Assembly (NCBI RefSeq): GCF_024734385.1
Contig: NZ_JANHAP010000001.1
Coordinates: 310,001 to 374,000 of the forward strand
Length of the DNA: 64,000 nt
Origin: Dasania sp. GY-MA-18
GTDB taxonomy: Bacteria > Pseudomonadota > Gammaproteobacteria > Pseudomonadales > Dasaniaceae
Reading direction: 5' to 3'
This document shows positions 18,173 to 27,712 of the stretch, piece after piece. A model generated the notes under the pieces. It saw only the letters and a list, made by a program, of their open reading frames with translations, was not told where the DNA came from and searched no databases. A program made the position numbers and the translations under genes. Within the stretch, counting starts at the first letter, position 1. Each line of letters starts with the position of its first letter.

Positions 18173-20272
18173 ATGCATAAAAAAACTTTATTTGCCGCCA
18201 GCTTTTGCTACGCGGCACTGCCCAATGTAGCCTTAGCTCTCACCCCTTTAGAAACCGTAGTGGTCACCGCCACTAAAGAAGCGCAACAGCGCGGTGACTT
18301 GGCCGAGTCGGTGCAGGTGTTTGATGCCGCCACTATTAGCGCCATTTCACCCTCTCACCCCAGCGAAGTGTTAAACCGCGCCGCCGGTGTGCATATTAAT
18401 AATTTGGGCGGCGAAGGCCATATGACCGCCATACGTCAACCCATTACCACTCGCGGCGTGTACTTATATTTAGAAGATGGTGTGCCCACTCGCCCTTCGG
18501 GCTTTTTTAATCACAATGCCTTATACGAAGTTAATATTCCGCAGTCCGGTATGTTGGAAGTGGTCAAAGGCCCGGGTACGGCACTGTACGGCAGCGACGC
18601 TATAGGCGGCATGATTAATGCCATTAGCAAAGCGCCTCCTAGCGAGGCTCGCTATACCGTTAATCTAGAGGCGGGCTCTGATGGTTGGCGCCGCGGCTTA
18701 TTATCTGCCGGTAATAGCAACGATGAGCAAGGCTTTTTAGTCAGCATTAACTGGACTGAAAATGAGGGCTATAGCGATGCCGCCGATTACAGCCGCGGCT
18801 CTTTAAGCGGGCGCTGGGATATTAGCGCCAGCGATAAGCTGCAACTTAAAACACTACTCTCCTATAGCAATATCGATCAAAACAGCGTCTCCAGCTTGGA
18901 AGCCTACGACTACCGCCATCATGGCGATAAAAATCTATACCAAGGTGGCACCGCCTTTCGTGAAGTTGAATCACTGCGCTTATCCTCAGAGTTTGCGCTC
19001 ACCCTGAGTGAACAAAGCCTACTCACCCTTACCCCTTATTACCGCGACAACAGCATGGACATGGCTCCCAGCTGGATGGTGAGTTACGACCCCAACGTAC
19101 TGGCCAGTGAGTTTCAATCCTACGGCCTGCTCAATAAATTTCGCCATAGTCTTAATGACAAGGTCACCGTTATTAGCGGCTTAGACTTGGACTACACCCC
19201 CGCCAGCTACCAAGAAACGGCCATTAGCCACAGCTTAAACGGCGATATTTATACTGGCTATGTTGTACTGGATCATAAAAATTATGATTTCAAAGCCACT
19301 CAAACATCAGTATCGCCCTATTTGCAAATCGATGCCGAGGCCAGCGAACAATTAAAAATCTCACTGGGGCTGCGCTACGATTATTTTACTATTGCCTACC
19401 GCGACCAACTGCCCAGCAATAACCCCTATAGTGTTTTTATCCCGCAACTAAACCGGCCCGTCAACCACTTGCGCCCCGACAATCAAACTGCGCGCTTTGA
19501 AGAATGGAGCCCCAAACTGGGCGTGGTTTATCAACTCAACGACCAGCACAACAGCTACTTTAATTATCGCCACGCTTTTAGCATACCCTCGGCGGGCACC
19601 CTGTTTCGCTCTGGCTCCACGGCCAACAGTGATGACTTACAGCCCATTAAGGCCAATAGCACAGAGTTGGGCCTGCGCGGCCAGGCCACAGACTGGCTGT
19701 ATTACGAACTGGCCGCTTACCGCATGCAAATCAAAGATGACTTGGTAACGGTAATCGATGGTTTTACCCGCAATGTTTATAACGCCGGTAAAACCACTCA
19801 CCAAGGTGTGGAGCTCTCGTTACAAGGCCAGATCAATGCAGCGTGGCACTATTCCCTGGCTTATACCCGCACTAGCCAGCGCTATGATAGCTTTAGCTAT
19901 ACCTGCTGTTTTCCCTCGCAAAATATTGATGTTAGCGGCAACGAAGTGGGCAAGGCCCCCAAAACCATTGCCAACATGACCTTAAGTTATAGCCCTCACA
20001 CCCTACCCGGCCTGCGATTGGAAGCAGAGTGGTCACATATGGGTGGCTACTATACCGATGAAACCAACAACGGCCGCTACGATGGCCATGATCTTTATAA
20101 CCTGCGCATTAACTATCAAATTAATGAAGCTGTGGAAATCTACGCCCGCCTACAAAATATCACCGATGTTTTGTATTCCAGCTACACCAATAGCCAAGTG
20201 GGCGATGCGGATATTAGTTATAGAACCGGGCAACCCCGCAGCGTTTATACCGGTATAAAACTTGTTTTTTAA
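18173..20272 (+). CDS. TonB-dependent outer-membrane receptor
   Basis: About 699 residues. Signal peptide MHKKTLFAASF to ALA, then a TonB box region ETVVVTATKE, the plug domain (LNRAAGVHINNLGG, VEVVKGPGTALYG-like segment at about 120-145) and a 22-strand barrel ending in a C-terminal Phe (TGIKLVF). It should import a ferric chelate or another scarce ligand across the outer membrane using TonB energy. The downstream PepSY membrane protein (24-bp gap) suggests a ferric siderophore that is reduced in the periplasm. An in-frame ATG at 18134 would add residues in front of the signal peptide, so I prefer 18173. Confidence 0.92.
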   Translation: MHKKTLFAASFCYAALPNVALALTPLETVVVTATKEAQQRGDLAESVQVFDAATISAISPSHPSEVLNRAAGVHINNLGGEGHMTAIRQPITTRGVYLYLEDGVPTRPSGFFNHNALYEVNIPQSGMLEVVKGPGTALYGSDAIGGMINAISKAPPSEARYTVNLEAGSDGWRRGLLSAGNSNDEQGFLVSINWTENEGYSDAADYSRGSLSGRWDISASDKLQLKTLLSYSNIDQNSVSSLEAYDYRHHGDKNLYQGGTAFREVESLRLSSEFALTLSEQSLLTLTPYYRDNSMDMAPSWMVSYDPNVLASEFQSYGLLNKFRHSLNDKVTVISGLDLDYTPASYQETAISHSLNGDIYTGYVVLDHKNYDFKATQTSVSPYLQIDAEASEQLKISLGLRYDYFTIAYRDQLPSNNPYSVFIPQLNRPVNHLRPDNQTARFEEWSPKLGVVYQLNDQHNSYFNYRHAFSIPSAGTLFRSGSTANSDDLQPIKANSTELGLRGQATDWLYYELAAYRMQIKDDLVTVIDGFTRNVYNAGKTTHQGVELSLQGQINAAWHYSLAYTRTSQRYDSFSYTCCFPSQNIDVSGNEVGKAPKTIANMTLSYSPHTLPGLRLEAEWSHMGGYYTDETNNGRYDGHDLYNLRINYQINEAVEIYARLQNITDVLYSSYTNSQVGDADISYRTGQPRSVYTGIKLVF

Positions 20273-20296
20273 CCCAGCCATTACTAGCGACAAAAA

Positions 20297-21790
20297 ATGA
20301 AAAAAATCGCCATACTTAGCGCCCGCAAAATTCATCAAAACTTAGCCTGGCTAGCGCTAGCGGCATTGCTACTATTTTTACTATCCGCACTCAGCCATCC
20401 ACTCATGGTATGGACAGGCCCGCAGCCGCAGCAGTTTATGCCACCCAGCATGATATTAAAGGGCGAAGAACTACCCCGTATACAACAGCTGCTAGCAGGC
20501 AACGATTTACATGCTCGTATCTACAAAGCCGTGCCCAGCCCACACGGCCCCATGCTGCAAATCACTCACGATGAAAAAAGCCCTAGGCAATACCTGCCAC
20601 TAAACCCGCAACACGGCCTATCACCACCGCAACTACAGGATTACGACCGCAGCCAGGCCATTTGGCTGGCACGCTATTACAGCGGCGAACAAGGGCCAAT
20701 TAAAGCCGTACATTTTATTAATGAATTCAATCACCACTACCCTTGGGTTAACCGCTTGCTGCCGGTATACCAGGTAGAGTTTGAACGCAGCGATAATTTA
20801 ACTGTGTACGTGCATACCGAAACCAATGCCTTGGCCGCCATTAACAACCAATGGAAAACGAATTTACAAAGCCTATTTCAAATGCTGCACACTTGGTCGT
20901 GGCTGGACGGCTACCCGCTATTACGTGTGTTAATTATTAGCCTGTTATTAGCCAGCTTACTCAGCATGGCGGCAGCCGGTTTAGTGATGATGCTTTTTAT
21001 CAAACGTAAAAAATTTAACAGCCTGGCACAGCAATACCACAGAGCTATTGCGGGCTGGCTGATGCTGCCCTTTCTCGCCCTATGCCTTAGCGCACTTTAT
21101 CATTTATGGCAGGCCGAATACGGCGAACAAAATAGCGGTATGCGCCTAAGCCAGGCTATAAATATTAAACAACTAGACCCTAAGCAGTCTTTATCCACCG
21201 CCGCAGTTACGGGCAAAGCACTAAACGGGCTGAGTATTATTGAGCATCAGGGTACTATTTTTTATCGCGCCAGCTTGGCCCGCAATCACGACAGTGATAA
21301 TCATCAACCCCACCAACACAGCAGCAAACGCCAACAAAATTTTGATGGCAATAACAAAGAGCAAGGTGCAATACTGATAGCAGCAAATAATAGTGAGCAT
21401 GCTATTAGCGAAGCCCAAATCGTCAACCAAAAAGCCTTGCAATATTTAGGCTTGGCAGCTAATACCGAAACCAAGCTGCAACTAGTTAAGCACTTTGGCA
21501 ATGGCTATGATTTTAGAAACAAGCGCCTGCCGGTATGGCGAGTTGATATTAACAATGCACAAGCGGATAGCGTTTTTATAGACCCTGCTACCGGCATATT
21601 GGTAGAACATTTACAACACTCGCAAAAACTGGAGCGGCTGTCTTTTTCGCTATTGCATAAATGGAATTTTTTAGTGCCTTGGGTAGGCAGGGAAGGCCGC
21701 GATGCTATCATCGTAATATTTCTACTAACCTTTGCCGGCTTCGCCTATATGGGGCTAAGGCTTAAACTGCCCGCCGCCAAGGCGGGCTAA
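20297..21790 (+). CDS. PepSY-associated transmembrane protein, possible periplasmic ferric reductase
   Basis: 497 residues with membrane helices at about 13-35, 208-232, 250-270 and 470-490 and large periplasmic loops. HTWSWLDGYPLLRV and LLHKWNFLVPWVGREGRD follow the PepSY_TM pattern in which membrane-embedded His residues bind haem, and each loop has a PepSY-like segment (YVHTETNALAAINNQW; VFIDPATGILVEH). Genes of this kind next to TonB receptors often encode siderophore-iron reductases. A His-rich patch (NHDSDNHQPHQHSS, about residues 333-346) in the second loop is unusual and may bind metal. Its stop lies 1 bp from the stop of the convergent gene. Confidence 0.85.
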   Translation: MKKIAILSARKIHQNLAWLALAALLLFLLSALSHPLMVWTGPQPQQFMPPSMILKGEELPRIQQLLAGNDLHARIYKAVPSPHGPMLQITHDEKSPRQYLPLNPQHGLSPPQLQDYDRSQAIWLARYYSGEQGPIKAVHFINEFNHHYPWVNRLLPVYQVEFERSDNLTVYVHTETNALAAINNQWKTNLQSLFQMLHTWSWLDGYPLLRVLIISLLLASLLSMAAAGLVMMLFIKRKKFNSLAQQYHRAIAGWLMLPFLALCLSALYHLWQAEYGEQNSGMRLSQAINIKQLDPKQSLSTAAVTGKALNGLSIIEHQGTIFYRASLARNHDSDNHQPHQHSSKRQQNFDGNNKEQGAILIAANNSEHAISEAQIVNQKALQYLGLAANTETKLQLVKHFGNGYDFRNKRLPVWRVDINNAQADSVFIDPATGILVEHLQHSQKLERLSFSLLHKWNFLVPWVGREGRDAIIVIFLLTFAGFAYMGLRLKLPAAKAG

Positions 21791-21791
21791 A

Positions 21792-22478
21792 CTACAGCAC
21801 GGCAACGGCTAAATATTTATCAATTTGCGCCGTAGAATTAACTCCCGGAGTTAATACATTGGCCACCCCCAGTGCTAATAACAGCTGGCTAAAGGATTGC
21901 TGATCTTTTTGCGGCAGTGTTGCGCCAACCTCATCCATATGGCTTTGTAACTGTTCTAGCACTTGGGCAATCTCTATATTGCGGCTGCTGGCGGTGGGCA
22001 TATTAAAATGGTCTAACACCGTTTGCGCCTGCCGCAGGCTGTCGATAATACCCTGCTCAGCGCCTTGCTGCTCCAGGCTGGCCGCATAGCTATCAATAAA
22101 ATTTGAGAGCTGTGCCACAGCAGAGCTCTCATCCTGATCTTTATTTAGCACTCCCGCCCCTAAGCTTTCAGCCTCTTGCTGGCTAATCAAACCGTACTCA
22201 GCCAAGCGCTCGATTAAGGCCTTAGTTATTTTGATGGCGCGGGGGCCTTCGGCAAAAAACTCTTCATTAAGTTTTTGTATTTTTTGTGCACGGCTAGAAA
22301 TTTGTACGGTTTCGGTTTGCTCTTCACCCGCAGCCGCCACATCGCTAAGCGCGGCACTGGCCGCCTTGGCCACAGTATCGACGGCCGCCGCTGGCGAGTT
22401 ACTATTGCTAGCACTGCTATTGCTGCTAGCCGTGTTGCTATTGAGGGTGGCTTTGCCAAGCCCATCTAAGCTGCTCAT
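21792..22478 (-). CDS. Conserved-looking hypothetical protein
   Basis: 228 residues, no signal peptide or membrane helix. The first 60 residues are Ser/Asn/Ala-rich and probably disordered. A folded helical part starts at VQISSRAQKIQKLNEEFF and includes LIERLAEYGLISQQEAESLG and later LDHFNMPTASSRNIEIAQVL. AGGA lies at good spacing before the ATG. It is convergent with the PepSY gene and diverges from the CHASE4 kinase. I do not recognise it. The SSRAQKIQKLNEEF segment recalls short linear regions in flagellar-type cytoplasmic proteins, but nothing firmer can be said. Confidence 0.7.
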   Translation of the reverse strand: MSSLDGLGKATLNSNTASSNSSASNSNSPAAAVDTVAKAASAALSDVAAAGEEQTETVQISSRAQKIQKLNEEFFAEGPRAIKITKALIERLAEYGLISQQEAESLGAGVLNKDQDESSAVAQLSNFIDSYAASLEQQGAEQGIIDSLRQAQTVLDHFNMPTASSRNIEIAQVLEQLQSHMDEVGATLPQKDQQSFSQLLLALGVANVLTPGVNSTAQIDKYLAVAVL

Positions 22479-22732
22479 GGTTTATCCTATGCCATAATTT
22501 TGTCTATCAACGATACAGAGCAATTATCATGCCTTTGTAGCTATAGCCATTAGCAGCAACATTGACAGCACTCAGTGGCAACGCTTATTGTAGCTGGCTG
22601 CAATCTCGACTAGGCTCACGCTAATAATCAATAAACTTGCAGCTGTTATATTGCTAACATCAGCCTCGTTAGTAACACCACTAAGGTTGCGCACAATAAA
22701 ACACCCAACACCCTGAAATTTGAGAGCTGGTT

Positions 22733-24658
22733 GTGAACAATTCGAATACGCCCCACCCAACAACAAAAAAAGGCGTCAGCATATCGCTTAGCAGCAAAGT
22801 GGTTTCACTACTGCTGATACTTTTTGCAATATTCGCCAGCGTTAATTATCTCAGCCAGCGCTATGTGGTATACCCTAGCTTTGAAGCATTGGAACAAGAG
22901 GTAGCCCAAAATAATGTCCAGCGCGCCTTACTGGCCATACGCCGTGAGCTCGATGCCCTGCGCCCGCAGGCAGCGGACTGGGCCAAGTGGGATGACAGCT
23001 ATCAATTTATCGCCGACCAAAATCAGGCCTATATAGACGCCAATTTATATGCCGGTGCCGTGCTCTCTATAGGCGTCAACCTAGAGGCGTTTTACAATCT
23101 TGAAGGCCAGTTAGTGTGGGGCATGGGGCTAGACCTAAGCACCAAAGAGGTCGTGAATTACCAAACCTTTTTACCCAAAACATTGCCCCCCAAGCACCCC
23201 TTATTAAGCCCGCCCTCTGCCACCGCCCCCATACAAGGCATTATTAACACTCCCAGCGGGGCTATGCTTTTTGTCTCCCACCCTATACTGAATGATAACG
23301 GTGAGGGCCCCGCTAGAGGCAATGTCATTTTTGGACGGCTGCTTAACAGTAAGGCCATAGCCCGTATTGCCGAACAATCGCGTATTACGCTCTACGCCCA
23401 AGCCGCCGATGCCACAGCGGCAGTAAGCGCAGTAGCAAAGTCCGACAACGAACTAGCCCATAGCAACATCCATATAGCCACTGGTGAAACACTGTTAACT
23501 GGCTCCACAACCCTATTAGATATAGAGGGTAAACCTGCACTTAAGCTGATGGTTTCCACGCCGCGTACTATTACCGCACGCGGCCACAAAGCCATGATGA
23601 TAGCCAATATCTCTATGGCGGTAGCCGCCTTAAGTATTTTGTTTTTTATTTTGGTGTTGCTGCGCATCACCGTATTTACACCGGTTACCCAACTCACCCA
23701 ACACGCTATTAATTTGGGTCGTAAAAATAAACTCAGCTCAGCTTTAAATCTAAACCGCAATGATGAAATTGGCGTCTTAGCCGATGAGTTTGACCTTATG
23801 GTAGAGCGGCTCAACCAAGCCCAGCGGCAAGTTTCGGACCTATCCTACCAGGCTGGCGTGGCCGAAATGGCCAGCGGGGTATTACACAATATAGGCAACG
23901 CCGTTACCCCGCTGGGAGTAAAACTCAGCATGCTGAAACAGAGCTTAAAAGAGGCACCACTGGCCGAACTGGAAATGGCCGATAGCGAGCTGGCCGATCC
24001 CTCTACCCCCGAAGACAGACGAGCAGACTTACAGGCCTTTAAAGTATTGGCCAACCAAGAGCTCATTAAACTGATAAGTCGCATTAGCCCCGAGATAGAT
24101 GCCATGCGCACTCAGGTAGACCATGTGCAATCAGTACTGGCCGACCAACAGCGCTACAGCCGCGCTGAACGTATGCTAGAGCCGCTGGACCTAGACAGCC
24201 TGTTACGCGACAGCATAAAACTCTTACCCGAATCACTGCTCGCCCACACCCAAATAGAGCTAGACCCAGCGCTAGCCCAGCAACAGCCCATACTGGCCGG
24301 TCGTATCGCACTGCAGCAAGTGTTTAACAATCTGCTGATTAACGCCGCCGAATCCATCAAAGAGAGCCGCCAAAAAGCCGATACCGGGCTGATACGTATT
24401 TTTGTTGCCGGGCAAGCCGACGATGACCAACAGTTGCTACAGCTATGTATTTGCGATAATGGCCTAGGTATTGCCCCCGACAATATTAAACAGCTGTTCG
24501 ATAGCGGATTTTCAACTAAACTTAGAGGCTCAGGCGTAGGCCTGCACTGGTGTGCCAATACCCTACTAGGCATGGGTGGGCGCATATACGCCAGCAGCGA
24601 TGGTTTGGGCCATGGCGCTTGCTTACACTTACTACTACCGCGTGCAAATAAACCATAA
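22733..24658 (+). CDS. CHASE4 sensor histidine kinase with LHNIGN-type H-box
   Basis: 641-residue membrane kinase: TM1 (about 22-42), extracytoplasmic CHASE4 domain (about 50-270, with DWAKWDDSYQFI, the family signature), TM2 (about 288-312), HAMP, a DHp-like helix with VAEMASGVLHNIGNAV (His385) and an ATPase domain with N box NLLINAAESI, CDNGLGIAPDN and the G2 box RGSGVGLHW. The LHNIGN H-box differs from the usual SHELRTP and marks a separate kinase class often paired with c-di-GMP regulators. The start is GTG with GAGAG upstream. The REC-GGDEF-EAL gene follows after 14 bp and is its likely phospho-target. Confidence 0.92.
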   Translation: MNNSNTPHPTTKKGVSISLSSKVVSLLLILFAIFASVNYLSQRYVVYPSFEALEQEVAQNNVQRALLAIRRELDALRPQAADWAKWDDSYQFIADQNQAYIDANLYAGAVLSIGVNLEAFYNLEGQLVWGMGLDLSTKEVVNYQTFLPKTLPPKHPLLSPPSATAPIQGIINTPSGAMLFVSHPILNDNGEGPARGNVIFGRLLNSKAIARIAEQSRITLYAQAADATAAVSAVAKSDNELAHSNIHIATGETLLTGSTTLLDIEGKPALKLMVSTPRTITARGHKAMMIANISMAVAALSILFFILVLLRITVFTPVTQLTQHAINLGRKNKLSSALNLNRNDEIGVLADEFDLMVERLNQAQRQVSDLSYQAGVAEMASGVLHNIGNAVTPLGVKLSMLKQSLKEAPLAELEMADSELADPSTPEDRRADLQAFKVLANQELIKLISRISPEIDAMRTQVDHVQSVLADQQRYSRAERMLEPLDLDSLLRDSIKLLPESLLAHTQIELDPALAQQQPILAGRIALQQVFNNLLINAAESIKESRQKADTGLIRIFVAGQADDDQQLLQLCICDNGLGIAPDNIKQLFDSGFSTKLRGSGVGLHWCANTLLGMGGRIYASSDGLGHGACLHLLLPRANKP

Positions 24659-24672
24659 TAAGAGAATCCTAT

Positions 24673-26553
24673 ATGAGCAATGAGGATAAAATCCGTATTT
24701 TAATCGCTGATGATGAAGCCAGTATTCGTGAAAGCTATAAAAATATTCTCCAACCCCAACAGCCCGAAGCCGGTAACGACCTGCAGGCAATGCGCGCACG
24801 CTTGTTTAATAATAAAACTGCAAAGCCCAAGCAGAGTTTTGATTTAAGCTTTTGCAACGGCGCCGAAGATGCCGTGCTGGCAGTACGCGAGTCCATAGAA
24901 ACAGGCCAGCCCTTTTCCTTGGTATTTCTTGATATGCGCATGCCCCCAGGCCCCGACGGCGCATGGGCAGCGGTACGCATACGCGAGCTAGACCCCAACT
25001 TAGATATTGTTATCGTCACCGCCTACTCCGATGTAGACCCCGAAGAGATCTCAGCCCAAGTACCACCCGCCGATAACCTTTTTTATGTGCAAAAACCTTT
25101 TCACGTGCATGAGATACGCCAACTGGCCAATGCGCTAAGCCGCCGTCGGCAAGCGGAAGATCGCATACGCCAACTCGCCTACTTCGATGATATTACCGGC
25201 TTACACAATCGTATTTCTTTTAAAGAGCGCTTAACTATTGCCCTCAAAAATGCTGCACGCAATCAGCGCAGCCTGGCCATTTTATATTTAGACTTGGATA
25301 ATTTTAAACGCGTCAACGACACCCTGGGCCATGCCGTAGGCGACATTATGCTCAATGAAGTGTCCAAGCGGTTATTACTGGCGATACGCGATACCGATGC
25401 CATTACTTCAGGGCATATTAATAAAGCAACGCCTGCTGCCAGTAATAACAACAAACACTTAGCTCGTATGGGCGGTGATGAATTCTCCTTATTACTCAGT
25501 GAAATTGCCGACGGCACCCATGCCGCCATAGTAGCTAAACGCGTACTCAGCGCCTTGGAACAGCCCATAAGCTTGGATGGCCATGAGCTTATCATCACCT
25601 CCAGCATAGGTATTGCGGTATACCCCAATGATGGCGACGATGCCGACACCCTGCTTAAATGCGCCGACTTAGCCATGTATGCCTCTAAGCGAGAGAGCCG
25701 CAACACCTTTAACTTTTACAGTGCCGAAATGAAAGTCACCGCCCTACGGCATATGGCGTTAGAAAAAGGCCTGCGCAATGCCATCGCCCGCAACGAACTC
25801 TCTATACACTATCAACCCCAATTAGATATACGCAGTGACAAAGTCTCCGGTGCCGAAGCCTTGCTGCGCTGGCAAAGCAGCGAACTGGGCAGCGTATCAC
25901 CGGTGGAGTTTATCGCCGTCGCCGAAGAAACCGGCCTGATTTACAGCATAGGCGAATGGGTACTGCGCACAGCTTGTACACAAGTAAAAAGCTGGCGCGA
26001 TACCGGCATGTACTTACCGAAAATAGCGGTGAATGTATCGGTTAAACAATTTTCTCACGTAGGCTTTGTGGCTTTGGTGCAGCAAGTATTAGAAGAGAGC
26101 GGCCTGGAACCCGAAGTCCTAGAACTGGAAATTACCGAAAGCGTACTGATGAAAGACGGTGACCAAGCCTTTACCACCTTAAACGCCCTCAAAGCCTTAG
26201 GAGTACAGCTGGCCATAGATGACTTTGGCACCGGCTACTCCAACCTCGCCTATTTAAAACGCTTTCCTATAGACAAGTTAAAAATTGACCGCGCCTTTAT
26301 TTCAGCAGAGCAAGCCAACAAAGAGAATCAAGCCATAGTCACCGCCATTATCGCCATGGCCGACAGCCTGGATATGTCTGTTACAGCCGAAGGGGTAGAA
26401 ACCAAAGGGCAGCTAGACTTTCTTAAGCTGCAGCAATGCGACGATGTGCAGGGCTTTTTATTAAGCCGGCCACTACCGGTGCAAAATGCGGGGGATTTTT
26501 TGCTAAGCCATGGCAAAGCAGCTAACGACGCTAAAGATAGTAGCGACACATAA
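24673..26553 (+). CDS. Response regulator with GGDEF and EAL domains
   Basis: 626 residues. The receiver (1-155) has acidic ADDE, phospho-acceptor Asp87 in VFLDMRMPPG, Thr in VTAYS and Lys in VQKPF; it carries an insert of about 25 residues after the first helix. GGDEF (about 168-345) keeps YLDLDNFKRVND, LGH and MGGDEF (267-271), so cyclase activity is possible. EAL (about 365-610) keeps EALLRW, LEITESVLM, IDDFGTGYSNL, KLKIDR, AEGVE and QGFLLSRPL, the full phosphodiesterase set. Output depends on phosphorylation by the kinase 14 bp upstream. A Met-free linker and no membrane segment make it cytosolic. Confidence 0.94.
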   Translation: MSNEDKIRILIADDEASIRESYKNILQPQQPEAGNDLQAMRARLFNNKTAKPKQSFDLSFCNGAEDAVLAVRESIETGQPFSLVFLDMRMPPGPDGAWAAVRIRELDPNLDIVIVTAYSDVDPEEISAQVPPADNLFYVQKPFHVHEIRQLANALSRRRQAEDRIRQLAYFDDITGLHNRISFKERLTIALKNAARNQRSLAILYLDLDNFKRVNDTLGHAVGDIMLNEVSKRLLLAIRDTDAITSGHINKATPAASNNNKHLARMGGDEFSLLLSEIADGTHAAIVAKRVLSALEQPISLDGHELIITSSIGIAVYPNDGDDADTLLKCADLAMYASKRESRNTFNFYSAEMKVTALRHMALEKGLRNAIARNELSIHYQPQLDIRSDKVSGAEALLRWQSSELGSVSPVEFIAVAEETGLIYSIGEWVLRTACTQVKSWRDTGMYLPKIAVNVSVKQFSHVGFVALVQQVLEESGLEPEVLELEITESVLMKDGDQAFTTLNALKALGVQLAIDDFGTGYSNLAYLKRFPIDKLKIDRAFISAEQANKENQAIVTAIIAMADSLDMSVTAEGVETKGQLDFLKLQQCDDVQGFLLSRPLPVQNAGDFLLSHGKAANDAKDSSDT

Positions 26554-26712
26554 TAGCCCTGCGCAAAATCTCAAACCCTCACTCATAAACACGCCCTGTA
26601 TACAGCTATAGGGCAACCAACCCTGGCACTATAAATACATAGCGATTAACTAGTTAAATAAGCCTTAAACAAAACGTATAAACCTTACTGGGCTTGCTGC
26701 TAAAATAGAACC

Positions 26713-27642
26713 ATGACTAAGCCCCCCATGAATACAAAAAATATTTCTGATGTAGAGCTACGGCAAATCACCGTTTTTAAAACCGTGGTTGAATGTGGTG
26801 GTATCACCGCAGCCGAATTAAAGCTAAACAAAGGCAAGTCCGCTATTAGTATGGATTTATCGTCCTTAGAGCAGCGGCTAGGCATGACACTATGCCAGCG
26901 CGGGCCCAGCGGCTTTTCACTGACCGAGCAGGGTAAGTCTATTTATGCGGCGGCCAAGCAACTGCTAGCCAATATAGAGCTGTTTCGGCAGCAGACCCAC
27001 GAGGCGCAATCACAACTCACCGGCAAGCTTAACCTTCAGCTTGCCGATAATGCGGTATGGGATCACCAATTAGATATATCCGAAGTGATTGCCAACTTTC
27101 ATCAAGCTGAACCCAATATTTATATTAATATCGTTGGCAGCGGCCCCAATGAAGTTGCCCAAGCAGTGCTTAGCGGCCAAGCTGACTTAGGCATAGATGT
27201 GTTACCGCGTCAGTCTGCAGCGTTGAACTGCCTACCACTTTATAAAGAAGATTTGTTTTTATATTGCGGCGAAAAGCATCCACTATTTTCTGCCGATTGC
27301 GAAGAGCTAACGCTAGCAACATTAAAGCATTACGAATTTATACGCATAGTGACCTTGCGCGATCCAAAGCTAGAAGCACTATTAGCCGATTGCCGCATGA
27401 CAGCCTCGGCCAGTAACCTAGACATGCGCGCAGCCATGATTCTCAGCGGCCAATATCTAGGATTCTTACCCAGCCATATGGCTAAGCATTGGACCCAAAC
27501 ACAAAAAATGCGCGCGCTAATGCCTGAGACCATGAGTACTTGCAATGACGTTTATGCCATCACGAATAAAAGCCAAACCTGTAACCCGGCAAGGGATAGG
27601 TTTATTGCTGCGGTCAACAAAGTGTTAAATAAACATACTTAG
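26713..27642 (+). CDS. LysR-family transcriptional regulator
   Basis: 309 residues: winged HTH (about 14-75, with TVVECGGITAAELKLNKGKS and LEQRLGMTLCQRG) and a periplasmic-binding-like effector domain (about 100-305). The recognition region is slightly unusual: ISMDLSSLEQRLG replaces the common VSRQIRRLE. ATGs occur at residues 1 and 6, with no strong ribosome site. It converges with the kinase/PLP fusion gene, and the adjoining permease lies beyond that. Control of that catabolic pair is the natural guess, though LysR genes usually diverge from their targets. Confidence 0.92.
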   Translation: MTKPPMNTKNISDVELRQITVFKTVVECGGITAAELKLNKGKSAISMDLSSLEQRLGMTLCQRGPSGFSLTEQGKSIYAAAKQLLANIELFRQQTHEAQSQLTGKLNLQLADNAVWDHQLDISEVIANFHQAEPNIYINIVGSGPNEVAQAVLSGQADLGIDVLPRQSAALNCLPLYKEDLFLYCGEKHPLFSADCEELTLATLKHYEFIRIVTLRDPKLEALLADCRMTASASNLDMRAAMILSGQYLGFLPSHMAKHWTQTQKMRALMPETMSTCNDVYAITNKSQTCNPARDRFIAAVNKVLNKHT

Positions 27643-27668
27643 CGTATTTGCTTAAACAGCACCTTTAC

Positions 27669-27712
27669 TCACTAAGTTTGTTAAGGTGCCGGCTTATAAA
27701 CAAGTTTAGTGA
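27669..27712. terminator. Long inverted repeat between convergent genes
   Basis: TCACTAAGTTTGTT (27669-27682) pairs with AACAAGTTTAGTGA (27699-27712) with one mismatch; the loop is 16 nt. It overlaps the stop codon of the fusion gene at 27706. It may terminate both converging transcripts, although it has no T run. Confidence 0.5.

Noticed and set aside
22572-22766. Short minus-strand frame upstream of the CHASE4 kinase
   Set aside because: No ribosome site, overlaps the kinase start and has no recognisable features.
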